Positions 1 to 6,568 of a stretch of DNA of 7,657 nucleotides are shown here, piece after piece. The notes under the pieces are model-generated. The model had not been told where the DNA came from. It saw only the letters and a list, made by a program, of their open reading frames with translations, and did not search any database. Source of the DNA: Paracoccaceae bacterium (GTDB lineage Bacteria; Pseudomonadota; Alphaproteobacteria; Rhodobacterales; Rhodobacteraceae); the NCBI GenBank assembly GCA_021648225.1, contig JAKITE010000129.1:1-7657 (forward strand), in the 5' to 3' direction. The position numbers and the translations under genes were made by a program. Each line of letters starts with the position of its first letter. The stretch's first letter is position 1.

Positions 1-1366
1 ATTGCAAGCCACGGTTGGTGTATTTTTTGGCGATGGAAATCACCAAGCGCAGATTGGCCTCGACCATTTCTTTTTTGGCGGCACGGGCTTCTTTTTCGCC
101 TTTTTGCACCTGTTGCACAATGCGGCGGAATTCGGAAATATCAACACCGATATATTGGCCAACCTCGGCCATTTCTTCGCGAAGATCACTGACTTTTTCC
201 AAATGGGTGCCGGTGAAGGCTTCCCAACCGCGTGTGGTTAGGCCTGTAACCCGTTCCAGCCAAGCCGGATCCAGTTCAAAGCCTTTGTATTCATTGATGA
301 ATTCGCGGCGGTTAATGCGGGCTTGGTCAGCGATTTTTACCATGCCGCTATCGACAGCCATGATTTTGCGGTTGATGCCGTAAATCTGGTCTACCAGTGC
401 TTCAATCCGGTTGTTATGCAGGTGCAGCGCGTTGACCAGCGTGACAATTTCGGTGCGCAGACGCTGGTATTCCAGTTCTTGTGCCGAAGAAAAGGTCTCG
501 CCCTCGGACATAGCCGCGTTCATGCGGCCATCTTGCATTTCGGCCAGTTTTTCATAATCGTCAGCGATTTGATCAAGCGATTCAAGCACGCGGGGTTTTA
601 ATGCGGCCTCCATCGCAGCGAGGGAAAGATTGGCCTGTTCGTCTTCTTCCTCGTCATCATCGTCGTCATCATCGTCAGTAACATCTTCGGCGGTAACGCC
701 TTCAGCGGTGGTTTCCCCGGATGTTTCTTCGGCTTTGGTTTCTTCTTTGCTGTCGTCCTTGTCGTCTTCGACCGCTTCTTCCTCATCTTCGCCCATAAAC
801 TGGCCAAAGGTGGTTTCCAAATCAATGACATCGCGCATCATGATGTCCTCAGACAGCAGTTCGTCACGCCAGATTGTAATCGCCTGAAAGGTCAGGGGGC
901 TTTCGCACAGGCCTGCGATCATGGTGTTGCGGCCAGCCTCGATCCGTTTGGCAATGGCGATTTCGCCTTCGCGAGACAGCAATTCAACCGTGCCCATTTC
1001 GCGCAGATACATGCGCACCGGATCATCGGTGCGATCCAGAATTTCGTTGGTGGCGCTGGCCGTAACCAATTCGCGACCAGTGGCGTTTTCGCCGATTTCG
1101 ACAATATCGGTGTCGGTTTCTTCTTCTTCGGCCTCTTCGCCTTCGGTTACGTTAATGCCCATGGCCGACAGCATCGCCATGATGTCTTCGATCTGTTCGC
1201 TTGAAACCTGATCGGGGGGCATGAATTCGTTTAATTCGTCATAGGTGATATAGCCGCGTTCCTTGGCGGTGGCGATCATTTTGCGCACTGCGGTTTGCGA
1301 CATATCCAGCAATGGGCCAGCTTCGGTCATATCATTGGATTTTTGATTGCTGTCTTTAGCGGCCAT
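1..1366 (-). CDS. rpoD: RNA polymerase primary sigma factor RpoD (sigma-70), 3' end outside window
   Basis: The primary sigma factor directs RNA polymerase to housekeeping promoters. I translated 455 codons by eye from the ATG at 1366 with no stop. Region 1.1 lies at about residues 12-75 and region 1.2 at about 112-146 (DDPVRMYLREMG at 114-125). A very acidic linker spans about 192-244, the sigma-70 non-essential domain about 245-400, and region 2.1 the last residues visible (AKKEMVEANLRLVISIAKKY, then TNRGLQ), almost identical to E. coli RpoD. The -10-binding region 2.4 and regions 3 and 4, roughly 200 residues, lie off the left edge. The start is supported by GGAG (1373-1376, minus strand) 6 nt before the ATG. 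It lies 93 bp downstream of dnaG on the same strand, the usual dnaG-rpoD order. Family identity is clear; the truncation comes only from the window edge. Confidence 0.97.
   Translation of the reverse strand, partial: MAAKDSNQKSNDMTEAGPLLDMSQTAVRKMIATAKERGYITYDELNEFMPPDQVSSEQIEDIMAMLSAMGINVTEGEEAEEEETDTDIVEIGENATGRELVTASATNEILDRTDDPVRMYLREMGTVELLSREGEIAIAKRIEAGRNTMIAGLCESPLTFQAITIWRDELLSEDIMMRDVIDLETTFGQFMGEDEEEAVEDDKDDSKEETKAEETSGETTAEGVTAEDVTDDDDDDDDEEEDEQANLSLAAMEAALKPRVLESLDQIADDYEKLAEMQDGRMNAAMSEGETFSSAQELEYQRLRTEIVTLVNALHLHNNRIEALVDQIYGINRKIMAVDSGMVKIADQARINRREFINEYKGFELDPAWLERVTGLTTRGWEAFTGTHLEKVSDLREEMAEVGQYIGVDISEFRRIVQQVQKGEKEARAAKKEMVEANLRLVISIAKKYTNRGLQ
638..676 (-). other. 13-residue uninterrupted Asp/Glu run in RpoD
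   Basis: Codons 231-243 of rpoD encode eight Asp followed by EEEDE, with no other residue type. They end a wider acidic linker (about residues 192-244) that also holds EDEEE and EDDKDD. The DNA is a GAC/GAT/GAA near-repeat, read as gtc/atc/ttc triplets on the plus strand. E. coli sigma-70 has an acidic stretch at the equivalent place, so a charged linker is family-typical; the purity of this run is the notable part. Confidence 0.85.
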
Positions 1367-1384
1367 GGAATGCTCCGTATTTGG

Positions 1385-1454
1385 TTGCGAATCAGGCGAA
1401 TCACCTGAATTGCGAATCACCCGCAAATCTCGCTTTTTGCGAGGTGATTCGCAA
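1385..1454. repeat. Inverted repeat and GCGAATCA cluster in the dnaG-rpoD gap
   Basis: The gap between the dnaG stop and the rpoD start holds a perfect 12-bp inverted repeat, TTGCGAATCACC (1410-1421) and GGTGATTCGCAA (1443-1454). Nested inside is a second stem, CTCGC (1429-1433) with GCGAG (1439-1443) around a five-base T loop. GCGAATCA occurs three times directly (1387-1394, 1396-1403, 1412-1419) and once inverted (1445-1452). Each copy contains a GANTC site, the target of the CcrM methyltransferase in alphaproteobacteria. In the rpoD transcript this would fold into a bulged hairpin just after the dnaG stop. No U-tract follows it in the direction of transcription, so a processing or attenuation element, or a protein-binding or methylation-sensitive region, is more likely than an intrinsic terminator. 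The role is inferred; the repeats are directly visible. Confidence 0.8.
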
Positions 1455-1459
1455 GTGGG

Positions 1460-3409
1460 TTATTTTTTGTCTTTTTTCCAGATTTTCCGGTCGATCAAGG
1501 CTTGTAGATTGCGCGATAATGCGCCCTCGTTATCGGATTGGTCTTCGTCGGTTATGCCGCCGGTATCAGCAAGGCGCTTGGCTTCGGCGGCTTGGCCCAA
1601 ACGCCATGTCATGCCTTCGTCAGCGCTGCCCTGGTTTTCCTGTTCAGCCTCGCGGGTCTCTTCCATTATTGCCAGAATTGCCTGTTGGCGGGCGATGTCG
1701 GTTTTTATTGCCTGATCTGCCAGTTCCGGGGCTGCATTCGGGTGCAAATACGGGTTGTCGCGCACTTGGCCGATGCTGTTAAGCTTGTCATGGGCATCAT
1801 AGCCGATCGACGTGTGGACCAGTTCGCGCAGGTGTTGCTGTTGCATGTCTTGGGTCTGAGATAGGGTCGCCGCGAGATGAGACAAGAGGCTATGGCAAAT
1901 TTCGCGCAGATCAGGGCAAATAAAATGCAAACGGTCCAGATCATCCTCGAATTTTCCGGCAATTTGCGGATGGTTCAGGCAGCCCAGCAGGATGGCGCTT
2001 TCGCGCACCCGCGCTTCGGCCTCGGGGCCGGTGGATTGGCGTGCCAGCAAGGATGATTTGGTGCCGGCCAGCGCCGGTTGCGGACCGCGCTTGTTAAAGG
2101 GCGTCCATTTTTGCTGGCTGCGTTTTGGGGCAAACAGGGTTTTGCGCAATTGCCTTATGGCGTCATTATAATGGGCATAGATCGACGGATCTTTGATTTT
2201 GGCCAAGGCGGATTTCAGGCTTTTATCCAGCGCGGCGCGGCGCTCGGGGCTATCGAAAACCTTGTCTTCGGTTTCGCGCCGCCATAGCAGCGCGACCATC
2301 GGTTTGGCGTTATCCAGCACGGTTTGCATGGCCTGCGCACCGCTGGTATTGATCAGATCATCAGGGTCCAGCCCCTCGGGCAGCAGGCTGAATCGCAGGG
2401 ATTTTCCCGGTTCAAGCAACGGCAAAACAATGTCGATCAGGCGCAGGGCGGCGCGCATTCCGGCGGTGTCACCATCCAGCGTGATCGTCGGTTCATGGTT
2501 AACCCGCCACATCAATTGCAGCTGGTTCTCGGTAATGGCGGTGCCAAGTGGGGCAACCGCATGTTTGAAACCGGCCTGATGCAGCGCGATGACATCCATA
2601 TAACCCTCGGCCACGATCAAGCCGTTAACCTTACCGGCGGCCTCGCGCGCGGGGCCGAGATTGTAAAGATTGCGGCCTTTGTCAAATAAGGGCGTTTCGG
2701 GGGAATTCAGGTATTTGGCCCGAGCATCGGCAGCCATGGCGCGGCCACCAAAGGCAATGGCACGGCCGCGCTGATCGCGGATCGGGAAAATAATGCGGTC
2801 GCGAAAGCGATCATAGGGTTTGCCGCCACGATCAGGCAGGGCGCATAACCCGGCCTCGATAATCTGGTCCTGTTTGAAGCCTTTGGCGATGAGCGCATCA
2901 AAAAGCCCCGTGCGATGATCGGGGGCAAAGCCGATTTCAAAGGTCGCTTGGGTGGCTTCGGTCAAGCCGCGTTTTTTCAGATAATCCCGCGCCGCCTGTG
3001 CGGGTGCGGTTTTAAGTTGTATCAGATAATACTGCACAGCGGCTTGCATGACATCGACCAGCTCGGTGCGTTTTTCGGCGCGTGCAGCGGCGTGCGGGTC
3101 TGATTCCGGCACCGGCATTCCGGCCTCGGCTGCCAGAATTTTGATGGCCTCCATAAAGCCGACATTTTCGGTTTCGCGCACAAAATTTATCGCATCGCCC
3201 TTGGCATGGCAGCCAAAACAATAATAAAATCCTTTGCGGTCATCGACATGAAAAGACGCGGTTTTTTCGGTGTGAAACGGGCAGGGCGCCCAATAATCAC
3301 CCTTGCCGGTATTGGTTTTTTTGGCCTCCCATATTACCTTGCGGCCCACCACTTGGGCCAGCGATAATCGCGTGCGCAGGTCTTCGATAAAACCGTCGGG
3401 CAGGCTCAT
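1460..3409 (-). CDS. dnaG: DNA primase DnaG
   Basis: DnaG synthesises the RNA primers for lagging-strand replication and works with the replicative helicase DnaB. The protein is 649 aa, normal for an alphaproteobacterial primase. The N-terminal CHC2 zinc-binding domain shows CPFH (C43, H46) and CFGC (C64, C67). The catalytic core has RFRDRIIFPIRD (201-212), YLNSPETPLFDKG (about 233-245), the TOPRIM motif AEGYMD with E268, and the metal-binding DGD at 312-314 and LDPDD at 347-351. The C-terminal third (about 430-649) is less conserved and would contain the helicase-interaction domain. The ATG at 3409 overlaps the stop of the upstream membrane-protein gene by 4 bp (ATGA), pointing to translational coupling. 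The only ribosome-binding-like sequence is a weak GGTGG inside the upstream gene. The stop is TAA at 1460-1462. No catalytic residue appears to be missing. Confidence 0.98.
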   Translation of the reverse strand: MSLPDGFIEDLRTRLSLAQVVGRKVIWEAKKTNTGKGDYWAPCPFHTEKTASFHVDDRKGFYYCFGCHAKGDAINFVRETENVGFMEAIKILAAEAGMPVPESDPHAAARAEKRTELVDVMQAAVQYYLIQLKTAPAQAARDYLKKRGLTEATQATFEIGFAPDHRTGLFDALIAKGFKQDQIIEAGLCALPDRGGKPYDRFRDRIIFPIRDQRGRAIAFGGRAMAADARAKYLNSPETPLFDKGRNLYNLGPAREAAGKVNGLIVAEGYMDVIALHQAGFKHAVAPLGTAITENQLQLMWRVNHEPTITLDGDTAGMRAALRLIDIVLPLLEPGKSLRFSLLPEGLDPDDLINTSGAQAMQTVLDNAKPMVALLWRRETEDKVFDSPERRAALDKSLKSALAKIKDPSIYAHYNDAIRQLRKTLFAPKRSQQKWTPFNKRGPQPALAGTKSSLLARQSTGPEAEARVRESAILLGCLNHPQIAGKFEDDLDRLHFICPDLREICHSLLSHLAATLSQTQDMQQQHLRELVHTSIGYDAHDKLNSIGQVRDNPYLHPNAAPELADQAIKTDIARQQAILAIMEETREAEQENQGSADEGMTWRLGQAAEAKRLADTGGITDEDQSDNEGALSRNLQALIDRKIWKKDKK

Positions 3410-3711
3410 TCAATCACCACCGATTGGCGCAGGCTGCCATCAAGATTAAAGATATATATTTGCTCGACCCCGTCTGGATTGCCGGTAACAACCGCTGCCC
3501 AGTCTTTGCCAAGGGTTACGGCCCGCACGGTTTCGCCTGCGGGAATTGCCATATTTTGCGGAATTTCGGGTGGCGGCGTGGCAGGGGCAGCAAAGCGGAT
3601 GACAATCACGGTTACTACGGTTATCAAGCCCAGAATAAATACAATGGTCAGGGTTGTGACCAACCGCCGAAGCGTGCGTATGTGCTTTGGTTCTTCATAC
3701 GGGGTATCCAT
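3406..3711 (-). CDS. Small single-pass membrane protein, DUF6476-like
   Basis: This 101-aa protein is the first gene of the minus-strand operon. It has a short N-terminus with basic residues (KHIRTLRR, 9-16), one transmembrane helix at about 18-39, a proline-rich linker (ATPPPEIP, 44-51) and a small C-terminal domain with AIPAGETVRAVTLGKDWAAV (55-74). The positive-inside rule predicts a cytoplasmic N-terminus and a periplasmic C-terminal domain. From memory it resembles the DUF6476 family found next to dnaG and an RluA-type gene in Rhodobacteraceae. Function is unknown, and the tie to primase is positional only. The ATG at 3711 is chosen because it gives a compact, family-sized protein. The frame stays open upstream to 3885, but that extension lies antisense to rluD and shows no membrane-protein character. 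The stop overlaps the dnaG start. Confidence 0.85.
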   Translation of the reverse strand: MDTPYEEPKHIRTLRRLVTTLTIVFILGLITVVTVIVIRFAAPATPPPEIPQNMAIPAGETVRAVTLGKDWAAVVTGNPDGVEQIYIFNLDGSLRQSVVIE

Positions 3712-4747
3712 GACGGCACTTTCTGAGATTCTGACAATTACGCTGGGGGAATCGCCCGCGCCCAGACTTGATAAAGCTTTGGCCGCTTTTGTGCCAGAGG
3801 GGGTTACGCTTTCGCGCTCCCGCCTTCGGGTTTTGATCGAAAGCGGGCAGGTTTCGCATTCGGGCAGGATTGTCACTGAAATCAAGGCAAAGGTGGCGCC
3901 GTTTCAGGAATGGCAAGTGGTGCTGCCCGTCGCGGTGGAACTGGACGCACAGCCCGAAGATATTCCGATTGATGTGGTGTTTGAAGACGCCCACCTGATT
4001 GTGGTTAACAAACCTGCCGGCATGGTGGTGCATCCGGCGCCGGGTTCTGAAACCGGCACATTGGTAAATGCCTTGTTGCATCATTGCGGTGATACCTTAT
4101 CGGGCATTGGTGGCAAAAAACGCCCGGGCATTGTGCACCGGATTGATAAAGACACATCGGGCTTGCTGGTGGTGGCCAAATCTGACGCGGCGCATCAAGG
4201 CCTTGCGGCGCAGTTTGCGGCCCATGATCTGGAGCGGTTGTATCGGGCCGTGGTTTGGGGCCGCCCATCCGCCATGGACCCGCGGCTGGCAGGCATTAAC
4301 GGTGTGCGGTTCGAAAAGGGCAATGTGGTGCGTATTTCGGGCAATATCGCGCGGCACAGGACCGACCGTAAGCGCATGGCCGTGGTAAAGGATGCAGGGC
4401 GGCATGCGATAACGCGGGCGCGCTGTGACGAGGCTTTTGGCCCGTCAGAACGACCAGTGGCCTCGTTGGTGTCATGCTGGCTGGAAACCGGGCGCACCCA
4501 TCAAATTCGCGCGCATATGTCGTATGTGGGGCATGCGCTGATTGGTGACCCCGTGTATGGATCGCGGCGCGCTATTCCGAAAAAAGCGCTATCGGATGTG
4601 GGGGTCGAGGCCTTGCGGGGCTTTGCTCGCCAAGCGTTGCATGCAGGGGTTTTGGGATTCGTTCATCCGGTAACGGGGGCGGAATTGCGGTTTGAAGCAC
4701 CGCTTCCGGCGGATTTTGAGGCGTTGCTGACCGCAATTCGGAATTAA
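3710..4747 (+). CDS. rluD: RluA/RluD-family 23S rRNA pseudouridine synthase
   Basis: The enzyme converts specific uridines of 23S rRNA to pseudouridine in the cytoplasm. The 345-aa protein has an N-terminal S4 RNA-binding domain (about 18-65) followed by the catalytic domain. VVNKPAGMVVHPAPG starts at 98, and the signature HRIDKDTSGLLV is at 143-154, with D146 as the expected catalytic nucleophile. RHRTDRKRMAV (215-225), GRTHQIRAHM (261-270) and GDPVYG (279-284) are standard RluA/RluD motifs. The S4 domain and length favour RluD or RluC over RluA, and RluD is the best guess; the exact uridines modified cannot be read from sequence. The frame is open upstream to 3479, but those 77 codons run antisense to the membrane-protein gene. 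The ATG at 3710 has GGGG (3701-3704) 5 nt upstream and matches family length. Its start bases overlap those of the divergent gene. Confidence 0.93.
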   Translation: MTALSEILTITLGESPAPRLDKALAAFVPEGVTLSRSRLRVLIESGQVSHSGRIVTEIKAKVAPFQEWQVVLPVAVELDAQPEDIPIDVVFEDAHLIVVNKPAGMVVHPAPGSETGTLVNALLHHCGDTLSGIGGKKRPGIVHRIDKDTSGLLVVAKSDAAHQGLAAQFAAHDLERLYRAVVWGRPSAMDPRLAGINGVRFEKGNVVRISGNIARHRTDRKRMAVVKDAGRHAITRARCDEAFGPSERPVASLVSCWLETGRTHQIRAHMSYVGHALIGDPVYGSRRAIPKKALSDVGVEALRGFARQALHAGVLGFVHPVTGAELRFEAPLPADFEALLTAIRN

Positions 4748-4759
4748 TTCATGTGGAAA

Positions 4760-4773
4760 CACAACGGGTTGTG
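4760..4773 (+). terminator. Weak candidate terminator hairpin after the pseudouridine synthase
   Basis: CACAA (4760-4764) pairs with TTGTG (4769-4773) around a CGGG loop, 12 bp after the stop codon. The following sequence is T-rich but interrupted (AATTTTGTAATTT). The stem is short and AT-biased, so termination here would be inefficient at best. Confidence 0.3.
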
Positions 4774-4791
4774 AGGAATTTTGTAATTTGG

Positions 4792-4832
4792 TGTCAAATA
4801 TGTTTGACATGAGGTAAAGTTATTTATACATA
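4792..4832 (+). promoter_or_regulatory. Promoter with palindromic operator for the three-gene operon
   Basis: TGTCAAATATGTTTGACA (4792-4809) is a perfect palindrome with 7-bp arms and a 4-bp centre. Its right arm contains a perfect -35 hexamer TTGACA (4804-4809). Candidate -10 boxes are TATACA (4825-4830, 15-bp spacer) and TACATA (4827-4832, 17-bp spacer). A dimeric regulator on the palindrome would block polymerase. The HTH protein encoded second in the operon is the obvious candidate, which would make the operon autoregulated; that is inference. GAGGG at 4856-4860 is the ribosome binding site for the first gene. Confidence 0.6.
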
Positions 4833-4839
4833 AGGTAAA
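4807..4839 (+). repeat. Pair of 12-bp direct repeats spaced 21 bp
   Basis: ACATGAGGTAAA (4807-4818) and ACATAAGGTAAA (4828-4839) differ at one base and begin exactly 21 bp apart, two turns of B-DNA, so they present on the same face of the helix. They cover the spacer and the start-site area of the predicted promoter. They could be binding sites for a second regulator or extended contacts of the operon's own HTH protein. Chance similarity in an AT-rich region is possible. Confidence 0.5.
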
Positions 4840-4864
4840 AGAAATTATACTTTGTGAGGGCAAA

Positions 4865-5314
4865 ATGACTTATACCGAGAAAAACACAGTTGTCTCATTG
4901 CTGACTGGAATGTTGGTGTTCGGGGTTTACAGTTTCAAAATGCATCAGCTTTATCTGGAAGGGCGGTTTGATGCTGCGGATGCGGGGGTGCTGATGGGCA
5001 AATCGGTGCTGTATATGATTGCCGCCAGCATCATTATTGTCATCATCACTTCGGTCATTTTCAGCATTATTCACGCGATGGCCACCGGCGAAAAAACAGC
5101 TGATTTTGTGGTGGATGAGCGCGACAAGTTGATTGACCTCAAAGCCATGCAGTTTTCATTTATTGTGTTCAGCTTCGGATTTGTCGGGTCAGCCATCGCG
5201 CTGGTTTTCGAGGTCGCGCCATTGATGGTGATATTTGCGACAATTACGTCGATGTTTGTGGCCTCGATCGCTGGTGATATTTTCAAGCTGGTCTGCTATC
5301 GTCGGGGGTATTGA
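4865..5314 (+). CDS. Four-pass inner-membrane protein, DUF2178-like
   Basis: The 149-aa protein has four predicted transmembrane segments, at about residues 8-26, 44-70, 96-117 and 118-137. A cytoplasmic-looking loop between the second and third carries DERDKLIDLKA (84-94). A DER(D/E)-x-x-I-x-x-KA loop between helices is typical of DUF2178-type membrane proteins, which as I recall are often encoded next to small Xre-family regulators, as here. There is no signal peptide or recognisable catalytic motif. It is the first gene of a tight operon: GAGGG sits 5-8 nt before the ATG, and its stop is 2 bp before the next gene's ATG. It may sense a membrane condition or control the neighbouring regulator, but this rests only on the arrangement. 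Function unknown. Confidence 0.85.
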   Translation: MTYTEKNTVVSLLTGMLVFGVYSFKMHQLYLEGRFDAADAGVLMGKSVLYMIAASIIIVIITSVIFSIIHAMATGEKTADFVVDERDKLIDLKAMQFSFIVFSFGFVGSAIALVFEVAPLMVIFATITSMFVASIAGDIFKLVCYRRGY

Positions 5315-5316
5315 AC

Positions 5317-5550
5317 ATGGGAAAAAGCCGCGTTTCCAACATCATCCGGCGTTTGCGGTTTGACCACGACGAGATGACCCAAAAAGCCTTGGCCGAGGCC
5401 ATCGGCGTGACCCGCCAAACCGTTGTCGCGATCGAAAACGCCAAATATTCGCCAACGCTGGAACTGGCTTTTCAAATTGCGATTGTTTTTGATAAGCCGC
5501 TGGAAGAAGTGTTCGGTTTCACCCCGTCAAAGTCCGGAGAAAAGCAATGA
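5317..5550 (+). CDS. Small Xre-family helix-turn-helix transcriptional regulator
   Basis: The 77-aa protein is almost entirely a DNA-binding domain. The HTH spans about residues 22-44: QKALAEAIG, turn, then recognition helix TRQTVVAIENAKY. It is followed by SPTLELAFQIAIVFDKPLEEVF, the usual helix 4-5 pattern of YozG-like Cro/CI regulators. There is no ligand or peptidase domain, so any signal must come from a partner such as the adjacent membrane protein. The ATG at 5317 is preferred because GGGGG (5304-5308) lies 8 nt upstream. An in-frame TTG at 5311 would add two residues but sits only 2 nt from that site. The stop overlaps the next start (ATGA, 5547-5550), indicating coupled translation. 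It is likely to bind the palindrome ahead of the operon, which is not shown by sequence alone. Confidence 0.92.
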   Translation: MGKSRVSNIIRRLRFDHDEMTQKALAEAIGVTRQTVVAIENAKYSPTLELAFQIAIVFDKPLEEVFGFTPSKSGEKQ

Positions 5551-6545
5551 AAGCAGCGGTTTATACCAAATATGGCCCGCCCGAGGTTGTTCGTATTGCC
5601 GATGTGCCAAAACCGGTGCCAAAACCCAATCAGGTATTGGTAAAAATTCATGCAACGGCGGTGAATTCCAGTGATTGGCGCTTGCGCAGCGGTAGTTTTC
5701 CGGCCGGGTTTACGATATTGGCACGGCTCGGATTGGGTATTTGCGGCCCAAGGAATAAAATACTGGGCGCGGAATTGGCGGGTGTGGTTGAATCGGTCGG
5801 AGCCAAAGTCACGCGTTTTAACCCAGGCGACCGCGTGTTTGCCGGCGGCGGTTTTGGCGGCCATGCGGAATATAAGGTAGTTGCACAAAACAAGCTGGCG
5901 ATGATGCCTGTTTCGCTTAGCTTCAAACAAGCCGGAGGGCTGGCCTTTGGCGGCACAACTGCGCTGTATTTCCTGCATGATCTTGGGCAAATAAAAGCGG
6001 GTCAAAAGGTGTTGATAAACGGCGCATCCGGCAACACAGGGCTGGCGGCGATCCAGATTGCCAAGCACGCCAAAGCCGAGGTTTGGGCTGTTTGCAGCGC
6101 CAGAAATTTTGATCTGGTCAAATCAATGGGCGCGGATCATGTGATTGATTATACGGTGCAGGATATTACCAAATCAGGCCAGAAGTTCGACATTATTTAT
6201 GATAGCGCCGGCACGGCGCCTTGGCCTCGGGTGAAAGATATTCTAACCTCGAACGGGCGGCTATTGATTGTGCTTGGGTCGTTTTGGGAGATGGTGCAAG
6301 CGCCGTTTGTATCACGTAAATCCGGGAAATCGGCAAAATCCGGCACGTCATCTGAATCAAGCGCAAGCCTTGAAAAATTAGCAGATATGGTTGATGCTGG
6401 TGATTTCCAGCCGGTGATTGACCGGTGTTATGCCTTTGCGGATATTGTTGATGCACATGCTTATGTGGATACCGGCCGCAAGCGTGGCAGTGTTGTGATA
6501 CTGGTTGATGAGGCTGTCAAAAACGACGGAAATCACGCTGGCTAA
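5547..6545 (+). CDS. Zinc-independent MDR oxidoreductase, quinone oxidoreductase-like
   Basis: This 332-aa medium-chain dehydrogenase/reductase probably uses NAD(P)H to reduce a quinone or an enone. The N-terminal substrate domain has PPEVVRIADVPKPVPKPNQV (11-30) and GAELAGVVESVGAKVTRFNPGDRVFA (74-99). The Rossmann fold has INGASGNTG (157-165), close to the family GASGGVG. CSARN (183-187) at the end of the next strand is a pattern that favours NADPH over NADH. VNSSDW (39-44) replaces the zinc-ligand Cys of true alcohol dehydrogenases, so it should be zinc-free. Residues 256-274 are unusually rich in Ser, Lys and Gly. GGAGA (5536-5540) lies 6 nt before the ATG, which overlaps the HTH stop. Automatic annotation would probably say NAD(P)-dependent alcohol dehydrogenase; the real substrate cannot be deduced. 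As the only enzyme of the operon it may be the effector regulated by the HTH protein. Confidence 0.9.
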   Translation: MKAAVYTKYGPPEVVRIADVPKPVPKPNQVLVKIHATAVNSSDWRLRSGSFPAGFTILARLGLGICGPRNKILGAELAGVVESVGAKVTRFNPGDRVFAGGGFGGHAEYKVVAQNKLAMMPVSLSFKQAGGLAFGGTTALYFLHDLGQIKAGQKVLINGASGNTGLAAIQIAKHAKAEVWAVCSARNFDLVKSMGADHVIDYTVQDITKSGQKFDIIYDSAGTAPWPRVKDILTSNGRLLIVLGSFWEMVQAPFVSRKSGKSAKSGTSSESSASLEKLADMVDAGDFQPVIDRCYAFADIVDAHAYVDTGRKRGSVVILVDEAVKNDGNHAG

Positions 6546-6568
6546 CGTATAATTTACCAGCGTAACAT

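Noticed and set aside
598..831. Lys/Pro-rich minus-strand frame overlapping rpoD
   Set aside because: It is a shifted reading of the same rpoD acidic codons; the rpoD frame is continuous through it and carries conserved regions on both sides.
630..887. Plus-strand frame encoding a long serine run
   Set aside because: It is the complement of the acidic-linker codons of rpoD in another frame; gtc/atc/ttc triplets read out of phase give Ser codons.
1410..1454. Inverted repeat as an intrinsic terminator between dnaG and rpoD
   Set aside because: In the direction of transcription the stem is followed by TTCAGG, not a U-tract, and rpoD is expected to be expressed through or from this region.
1385..1454. 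CRISPR-like array formed by repeated GCGAATCA
   Set aside because: The repeats are 8 bp, irregularly spaced and partly inverted, without uniform spacers.
3479..3709. In-frame upstream extension of the pseudouridine synthase by 77 codons
   Set aside because: It lies fully antisense to the small membrane-protein gene, has no pseudouridine synthase homology, and the ATG at 3710 already gives the family's normal length.
3712..3885. Upstream extension of the small membrane protein by 58 codons
   Set aside because: It is antisense to the conserved start of rluD, and the extra residues are charged and Ser-rich with no signal-peptide or membrane character.
4846..4851. TATACT as the -10 box of the three-gene operon
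   Set aside because: It would put the transcription start inside or after the ribosome binding site, and no -35 lies at the right distance.
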